A DNA stretch of 10,750 bases from Verrucomicrobia bacterium UBA3214 (lineage in GTDB: Bacteria > Verrucomicrobiota > Kiritimatiellia > RFP12 > UBA1067). Position numbers and translations under genes: made by a program. Under the pieces are notes generated by a model, which made no database searches, was not told where the DNA came from, and was given only the letters and a program-made list of their open reading frames with translations. The stretch spans positions 1-10,750 of the forward strand of contig DEWI01000002.1 of NCBI GenBank assembly GCA_002363575.1. Direction: 5' to 3'. Of the stretch, positions 5,663 through 10,750 are shown piece after piece (position 1 is the first letter of the stretch; every line of letters starts with the position of its first letter).

Positions 5663-6746
5663 GGCGCTGTCGGTAGGCGGCGTCGCGCTCGGCGGCGGCG
5701 CGCGCGTCAGCGTGCAGACGATGGCGGACAAGCCGCCGCACGACGCCGCCGCGCTTCTTGCGCAGGTCGAGCGGTGCGCCGCGCTCGGCTGCGACATATT
5801 CCGCATGACCGTCCCGGACATAGAGGCGGCGAAGACGCTTGGCGAAGTGCGCCGCGCCAGCCCCGTCCCGCTTGTCGCGGATATACATTTCGACTATCGC
5901 TGCGCGCTCGCCGCGCTCGCCGCCGGCGCCGACAAGCTGCGCATCAATCCCGGGAACATCGGCTCGCGCGAGCGCATCCAGGCCGTCGCGAGGGAGGCGA
6001 AGGCGCGGCGCGTGCCCATTCGCATCGGCGTGAATCTCGGCAGCCTCGAGAAAGACATCGCCGCGCGTCTCGATGCGGGCGAGCGCACGCCTGCGAGAAT
6101 CGCCGAGGCGCTTTGCGAATCTGCGCTGCGGCATCTCGCGCTTCTGGAGGCGGAGGGCTTTCGCGACGTGGCGATTTCCGCGAAGGCCTCCGATGTGCAA
6201 TCGACCGTCGCAACCTACCGGATGCTCGCAGAAAGGACCGACTGCCCGCTGCATATCGGCGTGACGGAGGCAGGCACGCTTCTGCCCGGCGCCGTGCGTT
6301 CCGCGGTCGCGCTCGGCGTGCTGCTTTCCGAGGGGATCGGCGATACGCTGCGCGTTTCGCTCACCGACCGCCCGGAGCGCGAAGTCCGCGCGGGCATGGA
6401 GATCCTGCGGTCGCTTGGAATGCGCGCGCCCGGCCCTGCGGTGACGAGCTGCCCCACATGCGGACGTACGCGCGTCGATGTCGTCAAGATCGCAGCGGAA
6501 GTGGAAGAGGCGCTTGAGAAGCGCTATCTCTCGCTGCCCGCGCAGGCGCGCGGCGCTGCGTTTCCGCATGTCGCCGTGATGGGGTGCGCAGTGAACGGCC
6601 CCGGAGAAGCGAAAGGCGCGGATGTGGCATTGTGCGGCGGCGACGGCGAATTTCTCCTGTACGCCGGCGGCAAATTGATATGCAAGATACCGGAGCGGGA
6701 AGCTACGAGAAAGGTGATGGAATATGTCGATAATCATATACGATAA
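5646..6746 (+). CDS. ispG: 4-hydroxy-3-methylbut-2-enyl diphosphate synthase
   Basis: IspG (GcpE) reduces 2-C-methyl-erythritol 2,4-cyclodiphosphate to HMBPP with a [4Fe-4S] cluster, the penultimate step of the MEP pathway. The 366-residue protein has the TIM-barrel part first: VGGVALGGGARVSVQTM (10-26), VADIHFDY (78-85), LRINPGNIG (98-106) and GVTEAG (205-210). The iron-sulfur part follows, with ligands Cys269 and Cys272 in SCPTCGRT (268-275), and Cys314 and Glu321 in GCAVNGPGEAK (313-323). These correspond to the Cys270, Cys273, Cys305 and Glu312 ligands of the E. coli enzyme. This is the direct type, without the large insertion domain seen in plants and some bacteria. The gene overlaps the end of rseP by 17 bases, so translational coupling is likely. 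It shares a pathway with dxr upstream. Confidence 0.95.
   Translation: MGSGTRALSVGGVALGGGARVSVQTMADKPPHDAAALLAQVERCAALGCDIFRMTVPDIEAAKTLGEVRRASPVPLVADIHFDYRCALAALAAGADKLRINPGNIGSRERIQAVAREAKARRVPIRIGVNLGSLEKDIAARLDAGERTPARIAEALCESALRHLALLEAEGFRDVAISAKASDVQSTVATYRMLAERTDCPLHIGVTEAGTLLPGAVRSAVALGVLLSEGIGDTLRVSLTDRPEREVRAGMEILRSLGMRAPGPAVTSCPTCGRTRVDVVKIAAEVEEALEKRYLSLPAQARGAAFPHVAVMGCAVNGPGEAKGADVALCGGDGEFLLYAGGKLICKIPEREATRKVMEYVDNHIR
6710..6718 (+). promoter_or_regulatory. Shine-Dalgarno site of the O-antigen-ligase-like gene
   Basis: AAAGGTGAT, within the end of ispG, matches the anti-Shine-Dalgarno end of 16S rRNA well and lies five bases before the ATG at 6724. Confidence 0.75.
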
Positions 6747-8298
6747 TCTTGCGGCGTTCTCGATTTCGCTTCTGGCGTGCGCGTATGCGTGGCTCTACGG
6801 CGGCATCGTCGGCGACGCGCTTCTGCCGACGATCCCGTGGATAACGGTGTTCCTCGTGGAAGTGATGCTGTGTTTCCCGCAGCGCCATTTCAGCGAGACG
6901 ACGTACGACGCGCGGCGGCGCGTTTGGCGCGCGATGCGGCGCGATCCCGTGATGTGGACGGCGCTCGCCTTCACGCTAATGCTCATGGTGCCGTTCGTGA
7001 ACAAGGGGCTGTGCCCGCTTTGCGACTACCCTGCGATCGTCGCTGGTGCGAGCGAAGAGCCGCCGGTGCCTTTCCTGCCGTGGTGCGTGAACCGTCTGCA
7101 CCACATGAACGTCGTGATGTGGTTCGTGCCGGCGCTGACGGCGCTGCTGGCGACGCGCCACGCGCTCTTGAAGCGCGGCAAGCGCACGGTGCTGGAGATG
7201 ATCGTGTGGAACGGCTTCATACTCGCCATACTCGGCTTCGTGCAGAACGTCTGCAAGGCGCAGGCGCCGCTCTGGGCGGACTTGCCCGGCCCGAAGGCGT
7301 ATTTCTTCTCCACCTTCGGCTATCCGAACATGGGAGGCGATTATTTTACGACGCTCTTCGCGCTAGCGATCGGCTTGTGGCGCTGGCGCTTCGACGAGCA
7401 TCGCATCGGCGTCGTGAAGAAGGAATTCCGCAAAGAGCGGAAGATGGGCCCCGGAGCTTTCTGGGCCACGAACTACATGCTCATTCCCGCCGTCGTGCTC
7501 TTCTTCGCGGCGATAGCAACGCTGTCGCGCGCGGCGATTTTGATAGCCGTGTTGCTGGCGGCGGTGTTCTTCCTGCATTCATTCATCACTGTGTTTGCAT
7601 CGCTGCCGCGCGGCAAGAAGCCGATGGCGATCGTGTCAGGCGTGATCGGCGTGGCGGCGGTGGCGGCGCTGGCGACATTCTTCGCGCCGTCCGATCTCCA
7701 GCAGGAGGTCCAGACGCTGAACACGACGGAAGTGCTCGATCGCGTGACCGGCAGAGGGCAGTACCACAACCGCGTGGCGTTCGAGATTTTCAAGGAGCAT
7801 CCGCTGTTCGGCGTTGGAGGGTGGAGCTACCGCCATCTTTGCGTGCCGCGGATGCGCAGGGATGAAGTCTTGCAGATGGTCGGCGGCGTCAACGTCCACA
7901 ACGACCACCTGCAATTCATGACCGAGCATGGCATCGCGGGCTACGGCTGCCTTGTCGCGATCGTGATCATGGTGCTGTGGCCGCTCGGCAAGATATGGAA
8001 GGCGCTGGTGAATGCGGCCAGCTTCATGCCCAAGGAGATGCAACCGCCGCGCCCGATCCAGATATTCGCGCTGCCTGCGCCGGCCTTCTGCATACTCGCG
8101 GCGGCGACAGGGACGGTAGTGCATGCATTCGGGGATTGCCCGTTCCGCAGCCCCGCGGTGCTTTCGCTGTTTTTCATAGAGCTGGCGGCGATGTACGGCT
8201 TCCTGCCCTCGATCCACGAAAGCGCTGAGGCCAGACGGATTTCCAGACAACAAAACAAGCATATCGAAAGGCAAGAACTTCATGCTTCACGTAAATGA
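6724..8298 (+). CDS. O-antigen ligase/polymerase-like (WaaL/Wzy_C family) membrane protein
   Basis: This 524-residue protein has about a dozen hydrophobic segments from residue 9 to about 494. Membrane-spanning candidates include 9-28, 77-92, 128-143, 156-173, 268-290, 301-319, 402-419 and 478-494. Family hallmarks are LSRAAILIA (267-275), [13 protein letters not shown] (358-370) and [13 protein letters not shown] (391-403) in a large loop, where WaaL-type enzymes carry their key histidine, here His392 or His395. DCPFRSPA (471-478) near the C-terminus is also typical of the group. Such enzymes move or polymerise undecaprenyl-linked glycans on the periplasmic side. The exact substrate (O-antigen, exopolysaccharide or protein glycan) cannot be told, and no other glycan genes lie in the window. 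Cysteines at 97, 100 and 121 lie in a predicted loop. The gene overlaps ispG by 23 bases and dapL by 17. Confidence 0.8.
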   Translation: MSIIIYDNLAAFSISLLACAYAWLYGGIVGDALLPTIPWITVFLVEVMLCFPQRHFSETTYDARRRVWRAMRRDPVMWTALAFTLMLMVPFVNKGLCPLCDYPAIVAGASEEPPVPFLPWCVNRLHHMNVVMWFVPALTALLATRHALLKRGKRTVLEMIVWNGFILAILGFVQNVCKAQAPLWADLPGPKAYFFSTFGYPNMGGDYFTTLFALAIGLWRWRFDEHRIGVVKKEFRKERKMGPGAFWATNYMLIPAVVLFFAAIATLSRAAILIAVLLAAVFFLHSFITVFASLPRGKKPMAIVSGVIGVAAVAALATFFAPSDLQQEVQTLNTTEVLDRVTGRGQYHNRVAFEIFKEHPLFGVGGWSYRHLCVPRMRRDEVLQMVGGVNVHNDHLQFMTEHGIAGYGCLVAIVIMVLWPLGKIWKALVNAASFMPKEMQPPRPIQIFALPAPAFCILAAATGTVVHAFGDCPFRSPAVLSLFFIELAAMYGFLPSIHESAEARRISRQQNKHIERQELHASRK

Positions 8299-9514
8299 AA
8301 ACTACGGTAAGATACAGGCGAGCTACCTCTTTACGGAGATCGCCCACCGCGTCGCCGCGCACCAGGCCGCGAACCCGGGAGCGGACATCATCCGCCTGGG
8401 CATCGGCGATGTGACAGAACCGCTCGCGCCGGCCGTCGTCTCCGCCATGCACAAGGCCGTCGATGACGAGGCGAGCCGCGAGAATTTCCACGGCTACGGC
8501 CCCGAGCAAGGCTATGCGTTTCTGCGCGAGAAGGCGGCGGCGGCGGATTTCGCCGCGCGCGGCATCGATATCGCCGCAGACGAAATCTTCGTCTCCGACG
8601 GCGCGAAGTGCGATTGCGGGAACATCCAGGAACTCTTCGCGGGCGACGTGACGATCGCCGTGACCGACCCCGTGTATCCCGTGTACGTCGATACCAACGT
8701 CATGGCTGGCCGCACGGGCGCGAACGCCGGCGGTCGCTATGACGGCCTCGTGTATCTGGAATGCAACGCGGAAAACGGCTTCGTGCCTTCGCCTGCGGCG
8801 CTCGAAGGCGCGCCGCGCAAGCCCGACCTCGTATATCTCTGCTACCCCAACAACCCGACAGGCGCGGTGGCGACGAAGGCGCAGCTCCAGCAGTGGGTGG
8901 ATTGGGCGCGCTCCGCGAAGGCGCTGATTCTTTTCGACGCCGCCTACGAAGCGTTCATACGCACGCCCGGAATCCCGCGCTCCATCTACGAGTGCGAAGG
9001 CGCGCGGGAATGCGCCATAGAATTCCGCTCGTATTCGAAGACGGCCGGTTTCACAGGGCTGCGTTGCGGCTACACCGTCGTTCCCAAGGGGCTGGCGGCG
9101 TACGCGGCCGACGGCAGGCCGGTCGAGCTGCGGCCGATGTGGACGCGCCGCCAGACCACGAAATTCAACGGTGCCTCGTATATCACGCAGCGCGGCGCCG
9201 AAGCCGTCTATTCTCCCGAAGGGGCGGCGCAGACAAAGGCGACGATAGACTTCTATCTCGAAAACGCCAGGCTCATCAAGGAAGCGTTCGGCAAGCTCGG
9301 CTACACCGTCGCGGGCGCCGACGATTCGCCGTACGTCTGGATAAACGTGCGCAGCGATTCGTGGGAGTTTTTCGACGTCCTGCTCAAGCGCTTGAACATC
9401 GTCACGACACCCGGCGCGGGCTTCGGGCGCGCCGGCGAGGGCTTTATCCGCGTCTCGGCCTTCAATTCGCGCGCAAACGTGCTGAAGGCGATAGAGCGCA
9501 TTTCAAAACTGTAA
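8282..9514 (+). CDS. dapL: LL-diaminopimelate aminotransferase
   Basis: DapL transfers an amino group from glutamate to tetrahydrodipicolinate in one step, giving LL-diaminopimelate for peptidoglycan and lysine and bypassing the DapD/DapC/DapE route. The 410 residues match the usual length of the family. The N-terminal [13 protein letters not shown] (5-17), [12 protein letters not shown] (37-48), GYGPEQGY (71-78), [14 protein letters not shown] (103-116), [11 protein letters not shown] (129-139) and YPNNPTG (188-194) are diagnostic of the family. The PLP-binding Lys253 is in [10 protein letters not shown] (250-259), with Asp219 and Tyr222 in FDAAYE (218-223). Arg390 of FIRVSAF probably binds a substrate carboxylate. 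The start is set by GAAAGG (8266-8271) ten bases upstream and by the conserved N-terminus. The gene overlaps the ligase-like gene by 17 bases, so the two are probably translated together. DapL is known from plants, chlamydiae and other PVC bacteria, among others. Confidence 0.95.
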   Translation: MLHVNENYGKIQASYLFTEIAHRVAAHQAANPGADIIRLGIGDVTEPLAPAVVSAMHKAVDDEASRENFHGYGPEQGYAFLREKAAAADFAARGIDIAADEIFVSDGAKCDCGNIQELFAGDVTIAVTDPVYPVYVDTNVMAGRTGANAGGRYDGLVYLECNAENGFVPSPAALEGAPRKPDLVYLCYPNNPTGAVATKAQLQQWVDWARSAKALILFDAAYEAFIRTPGIPRSIYECEGARECAIEFRSYSKTAGFTGLRCGYTVVPKGLAAYAADGRPVELRPMWTRRQTTKFNGASYITQRGAEAVYSPEGAAQTKATIDFYLENARLIKEAFGKLGYTVAGADDSPYVWINVRSDSWEFFDVLLKRLNIVTTPGAGFGRAGEGFIRVSAFNSRANVLKAIERISKL

Positions 9515-9526
9515 AGAGGCGGAACC

Positions 9527-9546
9527 GTCGCGGAAATCTCCGCGAC
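9527..9546 (+). other. Perfect 8-bp stem-loop between dapL and gltX
   Basis: GTCGCGGA (9527-9534) pairs perfectly with TCCGCGAC (9539-9546) around an AATC loop, 13 bases after the dapL stop. No T-run follows, so it is not a classic intrinsic terminator. It could be an mRNA-stabilising hairpin, a processing site or a weak terminator. It ends 26 bases before the gltX start, clear of the Shine-Dalgarno. Confidence 0.55.
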
Positions 9547-9562
9547 TGCTCTGCCCGCCAAG

Positions 9563-9568
9563 AAAGGA
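9563..9568 (+). promoter_or_regulatory. Shine-Dalgarno site of gltX
   Basis: AAAGGA, four bases before the ATG at 9573, sets the gltX start. Confidence 0.7.
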
Positions 9569-9572
9569 CGCA

Positions 9573-10750
9573 ATGGAATCCATACGCGTACGTTTCGCGC
9601 CTTCGCCGACCGGCAAGGTGCATATCGGCAACATCCGCGCCGCGATCTACAACTGGCTGTTCGCGCGCCACACGGGAGGCAAGTTCCTCCTGCGCGTGGA
9701 AGACACGGACCTCGAACGCTCGACGCCGGAGGCGATCGAGGCGCTCTTCGATTGCATGCGCTGGCTCGGCCTAGATTACGATGAAGAGGTTTTCTACCAG
9801 ACGAAGAACGTCAAGCGCCACCTTGAAGCCGTGGAACAGCTTATCGCATCCGGCCACGCATACCGCGTCGAGAAGACGGGGCGCGACGGCAGAACGGGCG
9901 TCGTCACGATGTTCCGCATGCCGAAGGAAGGCGTGATAGAGTATGACGACATTGTCAAAGGGCACATGGCGAAGAAGGCCGAGGATATCCAGGACTTCGC
10001 GATCGTGCGCTCCGACGGCTCGCCGATCTTCCACATCGCCAACGTCATTGACGATATCGACCAGCGCGTCACCCACATCATCCGCGGCGACGACCACGTC
10101 GAAAACACCTTCAAGCACATCTGCATTTTCCGCGCGCTCGGCGCCAGCGTGCCGAAGTACGCCCACCTGTCGATGATCGTCAATCAGCAGGGCAAGCCGT
10201 ATTCGAAGCGCGACGGCGCGGCGTTCGTAGGCGATTTCCGTTCCGCCGGCTATCTGCCCGAGGCGCTCTTCAACTACCTGCTGCTGCTGGGCTGGAATCC
10301 CGGAGACGAACGCGAAGTGCTTGCGCGCGACGAGATGGTGAAGCTCTTCGAGCTTGAGAAAGTCCACGTGACCGCCGCGCGCTTCGATATCAAAAAGCTC
10401 CAGTGGATGAACGGCGAATACATAAAGCGCATGCCTCGCGAGGAATTCGAAGAGGCGATGAAAAGCCGCGTCGCCGCCGCCGGGCTTTCGATTCCCGAAG
10501 GCTTCGACACGGGCTTCCTCGCCGACCAGATGCAGGTGCGCACCAAGTTCCTCGGCGACATGCCGGAGAACATCGCCTATTTCTTCAGCGACAGCTACGC
10601 CGTGGACGCGAAGGCGGTGGAGAAGCGCCTGCAAAAGCCGGGCGTCCGCCCGATCCTTCTGGATCTCGCGGAGCGCTTCGAAGCCGTCGAGCCGTCGCAA
10701 TGGAAAGCGCCGCGTCTCGAGGAGCTGGTGAAGGAGCTTTCGCAGGGCAA
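9573..10750 (+). CDS. gltX: Glutamyl-tRNA synthetase (partial, runs off the window)
   Basis: The enzyme charges tRNA-Glu with glutamate, for protein synthesis and possibly for tetrapyrrole synthesis. The first 392 residues are present, so roughly the last fifth to quarter of a typical 470-500-residue GluRS is missing. The class I catalytic core is clear: FAPSPTGKVHIGNIR (8-22) with the HIGH-type motif at 17-20, LRVEDTDLERS (40-50), IIRGDDHVENT (169-179) and FNYLLLLGWNPGD (233-245). Two features are unusual. The KMSKS loop reads KPYSKRDG (208-215) instead of KLSKRHG. The insertion that often carries zinc-binding cysteines after SGHAYR (93-98) is short and has none. The archaeal-type GluRS and GlnRS are less likely because of the overall bacterial GluRS pattern. 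Whether it also charges tRNA-Gln cannot be read here. Confidence 0.93.
   Translation, partial: MESIRVRFAPSPTGKVHIGNIRAAIYNWLFARHTGGKFLLRVEDTDLERSTPEAIEALFDCMRWLGLDYDEEVFYQTKNVKRHLEAVEQLIASGHAYRVEKTGRDGRTGVVTMFRMPKEGVIEYDDIVKGHMAKKAEDIQDFAIVRSDGSPIFHIANVIDDIDQRVTHIIRGDDHVENTFKHICIFRALGASVPKYAHLSMIVNQQGKPYSKRDGAAFVGDFRSAGYLPEALFNYLLLLGWNPGDEREVLARDEMVKLFELEKVHVTAARFDIKKLQWMNGEYIKRMPREEFEEAMKSRVAAAGLSIPEGFDTGFLADQMQVRTKFLGDMPENIAYFFSDSYAVDAKAVEKRLQKPGVRPILLDLAERFEAVEPSQWKAPRLEELVKELSQG

Noticed and set aside
5502..6737. 411-codon open frame on the - strand opposite ispG
   Set aside because: Composition is Arg/Ala/His-rich with no recognisable motifs, and it mirrors the ispG reading frame.

Overview
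This window looks like an ordinary housekeeping and cell-envelope block from a high-GC Gram-negative bacterium. Nine genes lie head to tail on the + strand, with no mobile elements, CRISPR arrays, tRNAs or rRNAs visible. The taxonomic signal points to the PVC superphylum (Verrucomicrobiota, Kiritimatiellota or Lentisphaerota-like). The signs are an LL-diaminopimelate aminotransferase (DapL), a eukaryotic-type hexokinase, a GluRS with an atypical KMSKS loop, and outer-membrane biogenesis genes. This placement is inference from protein sequence only.

Layout. Positions 1-106 hold a short palindrome and a strong sigma70-like promoter with an extended -10. The probable transcription start is so close to the rsmA ATG (107) that the message would be leaderless or nearly so. 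Next come rsmA (107-976), hexokinase (988-2289), an exported SurA-like parvulin-family protein (2330-3226) and dxr (3253-4338). An 88-bp gap with a possible hairpin follows. The next four genes form a tightly overlapping run: rseP-type site-2 protease (4427-5662), ispG (5646-6746), an O-antigen-ligase-like membrane protein (6724-8298) and dapL (8282-9514). A 58-bp gap with a perfect 8-bp stem-loop precedes gltX (9573 to beyond the window end).

How the genes fit together. dxr and ispG are two steps of the MEP isoprenoid pathway, which supplies the undecaprenyl carrier. The O-antigen-ligase-like protein belongs to a family that uses undecaprenyl-linked glycans. DapL makes meso-diaminopimelate precursor for peptidoglycan and lysine. 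The SurA-like protein and the RseP-type protease are outer-membrane-protein folding and envelope-stress factors. rsmA and gltX serve translation, and hexokinase feeds sugar into glycolysis and glycan precursors.

Points worth a second look are the leaderless-looking rsmA start, the parvulin domain without its usual histidines, the compact DXR with altered conserved motifs, the GluRS with PYSKR in place of KLSKR and no zinc cysteines, and heavy use of the ATA isoleucine codon in a GC-rich region. No previously undescribed multi-gene system was found.
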